10,969 nt of DNA, from assembly GCA_030156305.1 (NCBI GenBank), contig JASGMZ010000084.1:1-10969 (forward strand), in the 5' to 3' direction. Source of the stretch: Bacteroidales bacterium (GTDB lineage Bacteria > Bacteroidota > Bacteroidia > Bacteroidales > UBA12077). The position numbers and the translations under genes are program-made. This document shows positions 1-6,295 of this stretch, one piece after another (the stretch's first letter is position 1; every line of letters begins with the position of its first letter). The notes beneath the pieces were generated by a model. It was not told the origin of the DNA. It saw only the letters and a list, made by a program, of their open reading frames with translations, and searched no databases.

Positions 1-18
1 ATTATTTAATTTAGCTCC

Positions 19-1059
19 ATGGATTTGAAAGAACGAATGAAAGGTTTTGAAGTACTGGGAAATTTTTTAAGGGAATTCCCTCGTGGAGATGATAAGCAAA
101 CGAGAATACTGGATGATATTGTGGTAAACGATTATATTTACAATCCATGGTTTACTGAGGAAAATATCAGGAAATCAATACAAGCCATTGGCAATTCACT
201 TACACCAGAAAAACTGGAAAAATGGATTAGCGATTATCCCTATCTAAAAAAAGAAAAACCCGGGAAAAAAATTGGAGTTATTACGGCAGGGAATATTCCT
301 TTGGTTGGATTTCATGATTTTATCGCTGTATTAATTTCCGGACATCAATTTTATGGAAAATTATCGTCAAAAGATAATCGGTTATTACAATTTATTGCTG
401 ATTTTTTAATTGATTTTAACCCTGATTTTAAAAATCTGATTTACTTTGAAGAAAATCAACTTAAATCTTTTGATGCCATTATTGCCACCGGAAGTAATAA
501 TACCTCAAGATATTTTGACTATTATTTTGGGAAATATCCACATATTATCAGAAAAAACAGGCATTCTGCTGCTGTTTTAGATGGCAATGAATCAGCCGAA
601 GATATTCAATCATTAGCCGATGATATTTTTAGTTACTTTGGTTTAGGATGCCGTAATGTGTCCAAATTATTTGTCCCAAAAGATTATTGTTTCGATCACT
701 TCTTTTCAAATATCGAGCATTATCAGAGCATATATAATCACCATCAGTATGCAAATAATTTTGATTATAACCGTTCGATTTTCCTGATGAATCAGGTACA
801 GCATTTTGATAACGGATTTGTTTTATTAAAAGAAGATCAGTCCCTATCCTCTCCTATTGCCGTTATTTATTTTGAATATTATGAGCATATTAACCGGGTT
901 AAAGAGTTCATAAATCTTAATCGTGATCTGATTCAATGTATTGCATCCAATATCAAATTTCCTGAAAAGGTGGTTCCGCTGGGAAAAACGCAACAACCAG
1001 AATTATGGGATTATGCAGATAATATTGATACAATACAATTTTTGTTGAATCTAAAATAA
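19..1059 (+). CDS. LuxC-family acyl-CoA reductase
   Basis: The 346-aa product resembles the LuxC/acyl-CoA reductase family, which reduces fatty acyl-CoA or acyl thioesters to aldehydes with NAD(P)H through an aldehyde-dehydrogenase-like fold and a catalytic cysteine. Visible marks are the GVITAGNIPLVGFHD segment (residues 86-100, a dinucleotide-binding-type region), IIATGSNNTSRYFDYYF (154-170), and GLGCRNVSKLFVP (208-220), where C211 sits where the family nucleophile is expected. There is no signal peptide, so it should be cytosolic. Length fits the short Bacteroidota version. The ATG at 19 is followed by MDLKERMKGFEVLGNFL, a typical helical beginning for the family, so the gene is probably complete even though its promoter lies outside the window. 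It converges on the aspartase gene with a 22-base gap and no visible terminator. No lux or wax-ester genes are nearby, so the substrate is unknown; the family is confident, the physiological role is not. Confidence 0.85.
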   Translation: MDLKERMKGFEVLGNFLREFPRGDDKQTRILDDIVVNDYIYNPWFTEENIRKSIQAIGNSLTPEKLEKWISDYPYLKKEKPGKKIGVITAGNIPLVGFHDFIAVLISGHQFYGKLSSKDNRLLQFIADFLIDFNPDFKNLIYFEENQLKSFDAIIATGSNNTSRYFDYYFGKYPHIIRKNRHSAAVLDGNESAEDIQSLADDIFSYFGLGCRNVSKLFVPKDYCFDHFFSNIEHYQSIYNHHQYANNFDYNRSIFLMNQVQHFDNGFVLLKEDQSLSSPIAVIYFEYYEHINRVKEFINLNRDLIQCIASNIKFPEKVVPLGKTQQPELWDYADNIDTIQFLLNLK

Positions 1060-1081
1060 ATCAAAAATATCGGCTAATACA

Positions 1082-2944
1082 TTATTTTCTTTTCATTTTC
1101 TGAGGTTTAATCATATTCTCTGGTTTTAGCAGCTCATCTATTTCTTCTTTGGATAAAAAATCTTTCTCAATAACCAAATCATAAACACTTCTTCCCGTAT
1201 TAAGCGCTTCTTTGGCTAAGACAGAACACTTTTCATACCCTAAAACAGGATTTAGCGCTGTAACAATACCAATACTATTTTTAACCATTTCGCGGCAACG
1301 TTGTTCGTTTGCTGTAATTCCGCTAACACATCGATAATTGAAAGTTTTCATCCCGTTAACCAACATTTCAACCGACTCAAAAATACTTTGAACAATCACG
1401 GGTTCCATTACATTTAACTCTAATTGTCCGGCTTCAGCACCCATGGTTACGGTTAAATCATTCCCGATGACTTTAAAAGCAATTTGATTAACCACTTCCG
1501 GTATCACCGGGTTTACTTTCCCCGGCATAATAGATGAGCCAGGTTGCATCGGAGGTAAATTTATTTCGTTAATCCCTGTACGTGGCCCCGAGGATAATAA
1601 TCTTAGATCATTGGATATTTTTGAAAGTTTAACAGCTAATCGTTTTAAAGCGGATGAGTACATAACAAAAGCACCCGTATCTTGTGTTGCTTCAACTAAA
1701 TTTTTCGCATTTACTACATCTAACCCGGAAATTTTTCGCAAATACTTAATTACTTTTTCAGCATATTCAGGTTCAGAATTTATACCTGTTCCTATTGCTG
1801 TTGCCCCCATATTTACTTCAAGAAATAGATTTACATTTTGTTTCAACCGCTCCACTTCTTCTTCTAAGGTAACAGCATAAGCCTCGAATGATTGTCCAAG
1901 GGTCATTGGAACAGCATCCTGCAACTGGGTACGCCCCATTTTTATAATATGCGCAAACTCTTTTGCTTTTTGATAAAATGATTTTATCAGCTCATCTAAT
2001 CCTTGAATTAATTTGTTATTACTTTTTATAAGCGCAATTTTTACCGATGTAGGATAAACATCATTTGTAGATTGTGATAAGTTAACATGATTATTCGGAT
2101 GACAAAATTCGTATTGTCCTCTTTCGTAACCCATTATTTCCAGTGCTCTGTTAGCAATAACTTCGTTGGCATTCATATTGGTTGATGTTCCTGCACCACC
2201 CTGAATCATATCAACAATAAAATGATTATGATATTTACCATTAATTATTTCATTACAAGCTCTAATAATAGCATGCCCTATGGATGAATCAAGCAATCCT
2301 AACTCAATATTTGCCTGTGCTGCTGCCAGTTTTACCATGGCCAAAGATTCAATAATCACAGGGAAAAAGTTAAGTGTTACCCCACTGATATTAAAATTTT
2401 CTATCGCTCTTAATGTTTGTACACCATATAAATATTCAGCAGGGACTTCTCTATCCCCTAATAAATCATGCTCCTTTCTTGTTCTGCCTGATTCATATTG
2501 AGCGGCAACATTCAGCATTCTATTATTGGCATGACGCATTCGCCTGGAAATAACCCTGGCAATATTACTAAATATAATCACAGCTGCCGGGCCATTTTCA
2601 TCAAAATATTTTTTGCTTATACTAAAAACAGTAGTATCCATTAAAGCTCGTGCCGAAGTAGAATGGGGTGAATCATTTGCCCAAGAGCCTTCGCCTAAAA
2701 AATCTCCTTTACTGAAATATGAAAGCCTGGTTTCCGAGCCAAAACGAACGGTTTTAAAAAGTTCAACCTCACCCTTATAAATAATAAATATATCTGTACG
2801 AGGGCCATTTTCTTCGAATAATAAATCTCCTTTCGAATACTTTTTAACCTCAATATATTCGGTTAAAATATTTAATTCCTCTTCTGAAAGGCCTTTAAAA
2901 AGTTCTATCCCCTTAACAAACGTTAAAATTGTATTATTATCCAT
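1082..2944 (-). CDS. aspA: Aspartate ammonia-lyase with N-terminal cyclic-nucleotide-binding-like domain
   Basis: The 620-aa protein has two parts. Residues about 1-140 form a CRP/cNMP-binding-type beta-roll (FKGLSEEELNIL at 16-27, YSKGDLLFEENG 36-47, IIYKGEVELFK 54-64, FLGEG 82-86) ending in a helix, with no helix-turn-helix. Residues about 154-620 are a complete aspartase/fumarase-superfamily lyase: EHDLLGDREVPAEYLYGV (158-175), the NLSQSTNDVYPTS motif (288-300), GRTQLQDAVPMTLGQ (337-351), and the signature loop GSSIMPGKVNP (469-479), whose S470 is the expected catalytic base. The GRTQLQDAVPM form and the aspartase-like N-terminus favour aspartase (L-aspartate to fumarate plus ammonia) over fumarase. 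The lyase part (about 467 residues) matches the usual aspartase length, so the sensor domain is an addition. In its phosphate-binding cassette (84-100) the usual Arg is His94, so ligand binding is uncertain. It follows its own promoter (2981-3009) and a terminator for the gene upstream. Confidence 0.93.
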   Translation of the reverse strand: MDNNTILTFVKGIELFKGLSEEELNILTEYIEVKKYSKGDLLFEENGPRTDIFIIYKGEVELFKTVRFGSETRLSYFSKGDFLGEGSWANDSPHSTSARALMDTTVFSISKKYFDENGPAAVIIFSNIARVISRRMRHANNRMLNVAAQYESGRTRKEHDLLGDREVPAEYLYGVQTLRAIENFNISGVTLNFFPVIIESLAMVKLAAAQANIELGLLDSSIGHAIIRACNEIINGKYHNHFIVDMIQGGAGTSTNMNANEVIANRALEIMGYERGQYEFCHPNNHVNLSQSTNDVYPTSVKIALIKSNNKLIQGLDELIKSFYQKAKEFAHIIKMGRTQLQDAVPMTLGQSFEAYAVTLEEEVERLKQNVNLFLEVNMGATAIGTGINSEPEYAEKVIKYLRKISGLDVVNAKNLVEATQDTGAFVMYSSALKRLAVKLSKISNDLRLLSSGPRTGINEINLPPMQPGSSIMPGKVNPVIPEVVNQIAFKVIGNDLTVTMGAEAGQLELNVMEPVIVQSIFESVEMLVNGMKTFNYRCVSGITANEQRCREMVKNSIGIVTALNPVLGYEKCSVLAKEALNTGRSVYDLVIEKDFLSKEEIDELLKPENMIKPQKMKRK

Positions 2945-2980
2945 TATAATCTCAGTTTAATTAAAATTCAAAATTACGAA

Positions 2981-3009
2981 CAAATGTATTTAATATAAGT
3001 TTAAATCAA
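2981..3009 (-). promoter_or_regulatory. Bacteroidota-type promoter of the aspartase gene
   Basis: Read on the minus strand, TACATTTG (2988 to 2981) matches the Bacteroidota -7 consensus TAnnTTTG exactly. ATTG, with its TTG at 3009-3007, lies 18 bases upstream and can serve as the -33 element. The predicted transcription start near 2975 gives a leader of about 30 nt before the ATG at 2944. It lies just after the terminator at 3018-3052, so the aspartase gene is probably its own transcription unit. The match to consensus is seen; the activity is inferred. Confidence 0.55.
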
Positions 3010-3017
3010 TTTATTTT

Positions 3018-3052
3018 AAAAACAAAGAAGCCGCCCTTTTTACAGGTGCGGC
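3018..3052 (-). terminator. Rho-independent terminator after the trypsin-fold gene
   Basis: On the minus strand GCCGC(a)CCT pairs with AGGGCGGC: 8 base pairs with one bulged A and a 6-nt loop (3052 to 3030). A T-rich tail, TTCTTTGTTTTT, follows (3029-3018). It lies 45 bases past the stop codon at 3098 and just before the aspartase promoter, separating the two leftward units. It is the most GC-rich patch in an otherwise AT-rich intergenic stretch. Confidence 0.75.
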
Positions 3053-3097
3053 CCCTTTTAACCTAAACCATCTTACATTAAGGAACTAAATATCGAA

Positions 3098-3925
3098 CTA
3101 AGGTTTTTCTGAAGATTGTAAAACCTCCGCATCGATAAACTCTTCAAAAAGTTCATGAACATATTTTATATCTAAAGCCTTTCCTATGCTCATATTTGCT
3201 GTTTTATATATTTCATTCGAAATATGTTTTATTTGATTCTGATTGGCAATAAGTACCTGAATAGGGTCAATATCTTCAACATTAAACTTACCTTGAGATT
3301 TTTTCAGGATAGCGAGATTATTATTAATTATTTGCTTTATTCGTTTGTGCGATTGAGTAATTGTAGCTAATCGATGTCCGATAATACCAATTACCTCGCA
3401 GGTTTCTGCATCAATTACAGGGCATCCTGAATTTCCTTGTTTAATACTGGAATCAATCTGTAGATATTTTAATCCATTAGTATCCAAAAAAACAGAAGAA
3501 AGAATTCCTTGTTTTATAGCTAAATTTTCTCGATCGAGCTGATATCCCAACAAAGCTATGGGTTGTCCTATATTAATCTTTTCGGATGGCTGTTTTAATT
3601 TTAAAGATTTAATCTTCTTAAACTCATCAAAATCAATGTTAATAGCGGCAAATGGAATTTTTTTATTATCAAAACTACGTATAATACGCTGTTTTAATTC
3701 ACTCATAGTAATTTTAACACTTGCTTCTTCAGTAAAACCATCATCTTTTATAAACCGAATACAAACCTCACTGGCTTTATAAATCTTATAAATATAATCA
3801 TCGGTAATTAAAAAATGGCCGTTAACTTTAAAACCTGTCATTGAAATAATTTTTATCCCGGAAGAACTGTAGAAGTTTAACTGGCATACTGCATTTTGAC
3901 ATTTTTTCCAAACGGTATTGTACAT
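3098..3925 (-). CDS. Trypsin-fold (S1-like) protein, probably catalytically dead
   Basis: The 275-aa protein has the layout of a bacterial trypsin-like/HtrA protease domain in residues about 10-190: TGFKVNGHFLITDDYIY (30-46) corresponds to the usual GTGF...ILTNAHVV, PFAAINIDFD (91-100) to DLAVLKI, LGYQL (126-130) to the GYP strand, and QIDSSIKQGNSGCPV (156-170) to the serine loop, followed by VIGIIGHR. The serine (S166 in GNSG) is present. The catalytic His is replaced by Tyr44 and the Asp by Pro91, so hydrolysis by a normal triad is not expected. Residues about 190-275 are a helical tail with no recognised domain. No signal peptide or membrane segment is seen, so it should be cytosolic. It starts 14 bases after the stop of the 101-aa gene, which implies one operon, and ends 45 bases before a terminator. 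The fold is supported; the role (peptide-binding pseudoprotease, or divergent serine hydrolase) is unknown. Confidence 0.8.
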   Translation of the reverse strand: MYNTVWKKCQNAVCQLNFYSSSGIKIISMTGFKVNGHFLITDDYIYKIYKASEVCIRFIKDDGFTEEASVKITMSELKQRIIRSFDNKKIPFAAINIDFDEFKKIKSLKLKQPSEKINIGQPIALLGYQLDRENLAIKQGILSSVFLDTNGLKYLQIDSSIKQGNSGCPVIDAETCEVIGIIGHRLATITQSHKRIKQIINNNLAILKKSQGKFNVEDIDPIQVLIANQNQIKHISNEIYKTANMSIGKALDIKYVHELFEEFIDAEVLQSSEKP

Positions 3926-3939
3926 AACTTCGTTGGGTT

Positions 3940-4245
3940 TTATAAGGTTTTTAATTGGGATATTGATTTTTGTATTTCAAAAACTTTGTGCTCAAATAGC
4001 TTTGAAATGATTTGATCCATTATTTCGTGCTCAGTAGAAATAATATTCATATCCTTAATTACTCTTGTATTTTCGAATGAAATATCATTCCCGTCAACTA
4101 GTATGTCTATTTTATACCCACTATCTTGTTTTGTAGTCCAGCGATTAATAATACCATCAGGGGTAGAATAAATTTTATGATACAAAACAAGTGTTAATTC
4201 ATTTTCTTTTCCTTTTACCCTTACATCAATATTAAGTAAATTCAT
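3940..4245 (-). CDS. Hypothetical 101-aa protein, partner gene of the trypsin-fold protein
   Basis: I do not recognise this 101-aa protein. Residues 1-65 alternate hydrophobic and polar residues in several probable beta strands (LLNIDVRVKG, LTLVLYHKIYS, YKIDILVDGNDISF). Residues about 70-100 look like an amphipathic helix (STEHEIMDQIISKLFEHKVFEIQKSI). It has no signal peptide, transmembrane segment or cysteines, so it should be soluble and cytosolic. It lies 14 bases upstream of the trypsin-fold gene on the same strand, which suggests co-transcription and perhaps a shared function. Small beta-rich proteins encoded next to trypsin-like proteases are known in bacterial conflict clusters (trypsin-co-occurring domains), but I cannot show homology to them. 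The ATG at 4245 is the first in frame after an AT-rich leader without a clear ribosome-binding site. That it is a real gene rests on its length, its protein-like composition and the tight spacing. Confidence 0.7.
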   Translation of the reverse strand: MNLLNIDVRVKGKENELTLVLYHKIYSTPDGIINRWTTKQDSGYKIDILVDGNDISFENTRVIKDMNIISTEHEIMDQIISKLFEHKVFEIQKSISQLKTL

Positions 4246-4290
4246 TTTAAGATTTAGGTTTAGGTTAAATTAGAATAATTTTACAGTTAC

Positions 4291-4416
4291 TTATAAAAAT
4301 TTAATACACGATATAAAAAAAAACAGCGTAACAATAGAAAACAAAACAAGAACACCAATATCGAAAGAATAGGCAATTAAAATTTTATTTCTTATGGTGT
4401 GAAAAAGTTTTTTCAT
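4291..4416 (-). CDS. Possible 41-aa single-pass membrane peptide
   Basis: An ATG at 4416-4414 on the minus strand opens a 41-codon frame that starts MKKLFHTIRNKIL and ends in TAA at 4291. A basic N-terminus (K2, K3, R9, K11) precedes a hydrophobic stretch at about residues 19-38 (DIGVLVLFSIVTLFFFIS), giving a one-helix, N-in membrane protein pattern. It would be first in a leftward unit, 45 bases ahead of the 101-aa gene. A -7-like TACTTTAG (4465 to 4458, one mismatch to TAnnTTTG) lies about 42 bases upstream of the ATG, similar to the spacing at other genes here. Against it: the frame is short, T-rich sequence easily encodes Phe/Ile/Leu by chance, and no ribosome-binding site is seen. I do not recognise the peptide. 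Confidence 0.35.
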   Translation of the reverse strand: MKKLFHTIRNKILIAYSFDIGVLVLFSIVTLFFFISCIKFL

Positions 4417-4431
4417 TCAAATAAAATTTTA
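4378..4431. repeat. 13-bp AT-only inverted repeat around the 41-codon start
   Basis: The arm TAAAATTTTATTT (4378-4390) is matched perfectly by AAATAAAATTTTA (4419-4431), with a 28-base loop. On the minus-strand transcript the upstream arm lies just before the ATG at 4416 and the downstream arm falls in codons 9-13, so the start codon would sit in the loop. The stem contains only A and T, so it would be weak, and a chance match is plausible in such AT-rich DNA. Confidence 0.5.
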
Positions 4432-4502
4432 TAATTTCCCGTTTCTTTTTGATAAGGCTAAAGTAAATATTTATAAGAAAGAAAAAATAGTGACTTTTTT
4501 AT

Positions 4503-4551
4503 CGTATGGATTTCAAAAATAACCGTATGCATTTTAAAAATAACCGTATTT
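4503..4551. repeat. 21-bp tandem direct repeat, 2.3 copies
   Basis: Two head-to-tail 21-base units (4503-4523 and 4524-4544) differ at only two positions. Each begins CGTATG and ends AAAAATAAC, and a third partial unit (CGTATTT, 4545-4551) follows directly. The 21-base period equals two helical turns, placing equivalent bases on the same DNA face, as in arrays of operator sites or iterons. The array lies about 100-200 bases from both flanking starts, so it could serve either direction. No binding protein can be named. Confidence 0.75.
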
Positions 4552-4582
4552 AGGCCATCGTTTTCATCTAAAAAATGGGAAA

Positions 4583-4621
4583 TGTTCATAACCGAACACT
4601 AAGTGTCCCGTTTCCGGGCAC
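4583..4621. promoter_or_regulatory. Two tandem imperfect palindromes, likely activator-binding sites
   Basis: The first palindrome is TGTTC-ATAACC-GAACA (4583-4598). The second is GTGTCCCGTTTCCGGGCAC (4603-4621), whose arms pair with one bulged T around a 4-base centre. The right half-sites CCGAACACTA (4592-4601) and CCGGGCACTA (4614-4623) are direct repeats, 8 of 10 identical and 22 bases apart. Centred about 100-120 bases before the predicted sigma-54 start, they sit where enhancer-binding proteins usually bind. This role is inferred from position and symmetry. Confidence 0.5.
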
Positions 4622-4684
4622 TATAAATAATTATTTGAAAAAAAGGTAAATTCAAGAGCCTAAATATCAATAAATTATTAATTT

Positions 4685-4700
4685 TGGCACAGATTGTGAA
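4685..4700 (+). promoter_or_regulatory. Sigma-54-like (-24/-12) promoter of the TolC gene
   Basis: TTTTGGCAC puts an exact TGGCAC -24 element at 4685-4690. Ten bases after its GG, GTGAA (4696-4700) stands in for the TTGCA -12 element with three of five matches; the -12 GC reads GA. Transcription would start near 4711, leaving about 35 nt before the ATG at 4746. No TAnnTTTG housekeeping element stands out here. The strong -24 half and the palindromes upstream support the call; the weak -12 half limits it. Confidence 0.5.
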
Positions 4701-4745
4701 TAAATAAAACAAATATTGTAGAATAATTTAAATAATATCATAAAT

Positions 4746-6170
4746 ATGAAATTGCATCAAATAATCTTAGCTTTAGTAATTACAATCGTTTCGTTTCATT
4801 CTTTAAAAGCCCAGGAAGTATGGTCGTTAAGAGATTGTATCAATTATGCCATTGACAATAACCTTACGGTAAAAAGACAAGAATTGTCAGCAGAAATTGC
4901 AGAAAAGAACTATACTCAGTCAAAAATAAATCTATTACCAAACTTAAATGCACGGGGCGAACATTATTACAATGCAGGAAAAGCAATTAATTATGAAACA
5001 TATCAATATGTAAATGAAAATTTTCAGGGAGGAAGTGTTTATTTAACTTCTGAAGTTAATTTATTCAACGGGCTTCAAAATTATAATAACATAAAAAAAT
5101 CGAAATTAGATTTAATGGTTCAACTGGAAAACGTAGAGAAAGCCAAAAATGATATCACATTAAATATTACTACGGCTTACTTACAAATTTTACTTAATAA
5201 AGAATTAGTTGATAATGCAAAAGAACAATTAGAGGTTACATTAGAACAAATTGAAAAAACAAAAAGACTTGTTGAGATTGGGAATGCTGCCAAAGGAGAT
5301 TTACTCCAAATACAAGCACAAGCAGCTGTTGAACGTGCTGATTTAACCAATAAGAAAAATAACCTTAAAATAGCTTACTTAGATTTAACTCAGCTATTAA
5401 ATATAGAAAGTTCCGACGGCTTTGAAATAGAGTTTCCTGTAATTCCAGATATAACTTCTGAAGAAAATTATAATGTTGCTGAAGTATACAATAATGCATT
5501 AGAAATTTTACCCGAAATAAAAGGTGCCAGGTTACAGGTTGAAAGCTCAAAGAAAAATCTTGCGATATCAAAAGGACAATTAAGCCCAACATTATCAGCA
5601 GGATACCAATATGGCTCCAGATATAATGAGCTAAATAATAAAATTGAAGATGCAACGATAATTCTTTCCGAAAGCCCTACAGGAGTTACTGGAAGTGGAG
5701 AAAACATTTTTAATTACATGACTCGTAATATTTATGCAAGTGATTACCCTTATATAGATCAAATTAACGATAATGCAAACCACATGCTTTATGTTTCTTT
5801 GCGTATTCCGATTTTTAATCGCTGGCAAACAAAAACATCTATCGACCAGGCTAAAATAAACCTTGCTGATTCAAAATTAAATTTAGATTTACAAAAACAA
5901 AATGTTTACAAAAACATTCAGCAAGCACAGGCACAAGCTTCTGCAGCGCAAGAACGATATAAGGCAAACCTGGAATCGGCACAATCGATGGCTGAAGCTT
6001 TCAGATATACCGAACAAAAATACGAAGTTGGGATGGTCGATATTATTGAATATAAATCGGCTAAAAATGAATATAACATCGCTTTGTCGAATGTTTCACA
6101 AGCTAAATATGAATTTATTTTCAGAAAAAAAATATTAGAATTTTATAAAGGAGAGCAAATCGAACTATAA
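4746..6170 (+). CDS. TolC-family outer membrane efflux protein
   Basis: The 474-aa protein is a TolC-family outer-membrane channel, expected to work with an inner-membrane pump and a periplasmic adaptor to export drugs, metals or other small molecules. A signal peptide (residues 1-22, hydrophobic core 6-19) probably ends at LKA|QE. The mature start VWSLRDCINYAIDNNLTVKRQ is the family's classic first helix. It then shows the usual two-fold repeat of long Gln/Ala/Lys-rich coiled-coil helices (about 45-220 and 250-465) and a strand segment near YLTSEVNLFNGLQNYNN (85-105), with YEVGMVDIIEYKSAKNEY in the second repeat. Length is typical. Unusually it is alone: it ends at a strong terminator and no RND, MFS or adaptor gene follows, so partners must be encoded elsewhere. 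Regulation is probably by a sigma-54 activator (promoter 4685-4700, palindromes 4583-4621). The family is sure; the exported substrate is unknown. Confidence 0.93.
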   Translation: MKLHQIILALVITIVSFHSLKAQEVWSLRDCINYAIDNNLTVKRQELSAEIAEKNYTQSKINLLPNLNARGEHYYNAGKAINYETYQYVNENFQGGSVYLTSEVNLFNGLQNYNNIKKSKLDLMVQLENVEKAKNDITLNITTAYLQILLNKELVDNAKEQLEVTLEQIEKTKRLVEIGNAAKGDLLQIQAQAAVERADLTNKKNNLKIAYLDLTQLLNIESSDGFEIEFPVIPDITSEENYNVAEVYNNALEILPEIKGARLQVESSKKNLAISKGQLSPTLSAGYQYGSRYNELNNKIEDATIILSESPTGVTGSGENIFNYMTRNIYASDYPYIDQINDNANHMLYVSLRIPIFNRWQTKTSIDQAKINLADSKLNLDLQKQNVYKNIQQAQAQASAAQERYKANLESAQSMAEAFRYTEQKYEVGMVDIIEYKSAKNEYNIALSNVSQAKYEFIFRKKILEFYKGEQIEL

Positions 6171-6268
6171 AAATTTCATGGTAAAATTTAGGGGTTAAGG
6201 TAATTATTCAACGATTTTTATAGTTTAGGATTAATTCGTTGGTTTTTAATTTAAGTTTGCTTTTTATA

Positions 6269-6295
6269 AAGTCCGGGTTTTCCCGGGCTTTTTTT
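6269..6295 (+). terminator. Rho-independent terminator after the TolC gene
   Basis: AAGTCCGGG (6269-6277) pairs with CCCGGGCTT (6282-6290), including one G-T pair, around a TTTT loop. A run of T follows (6289-6295). It ends the TolC transcript about 100 bases after the stop. It also lies directly behind the stop of the opposing GNAT gene, where the minus-strand tail is weaker, so it may work in both directions. Confidence 0.85.

Larger units (their letters stand above)
4417..4745. other. Non-coding stretch between the leftward cluster and the TolC gene
   Basis: This stretch of about 330 bases holds no convincing gene. From left to right it contains one arm of the AT-only inverted repeat (4419-4431), a 21-bp tandem repeat (4503-4551), two adjacent palindromes (4583-4621) and a sigma-54-like promoter (4685-4700) ahead of the TolC start at 4746. 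The repeats lie far enough upstream of the promoter to be protein-binding sites. The rest is plain AT-rich sequence. Confidence 0.7.

Noticed and set aside
1082..2480. Fumarase as the identity of the lyase domain
   Set aside because: The segment GRTQLQDAVPMTLGQ and the N-terminal EHDLLGDREVPAEYLYGV match aspartases; class II fumarases usually have a His in GRTHLMDA.
1611..2501. Two plus-strand open frames opposite the aspartase gene
   Set aside because: They are antisense to the conserved lyase domain and explained by its codon pattern.
3101..3126. Short inverted repeat AGGTTTT / AAAACCT near the end of the trypsin-fold gene
   Set aside because: Seven AT-rich base pairs with a 12-base loop inside coding sequence; the strong terminator at 3018-3052 is a better explanation of transcript end.
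4250..4266. Telomere-like AACCTAAACCTAAA on the minus strand upstream of the 101-aa gene
   Set aside because: Only two copies of a 6-base unit, easily due to chance in AT-rich DNA.
5365..5828. Three minus-strand open frames of 65-96 codons
   Set aside because: All lie inside the TolC gene in antisense, with no domain, promoter or conserved-looking composition.
6209..6241. CAACGA / TCGTTG inverted repeat between the TolC stop and its terminator
   Set aside because: Six pairs with a 21-base loop; too weak to call a structure.
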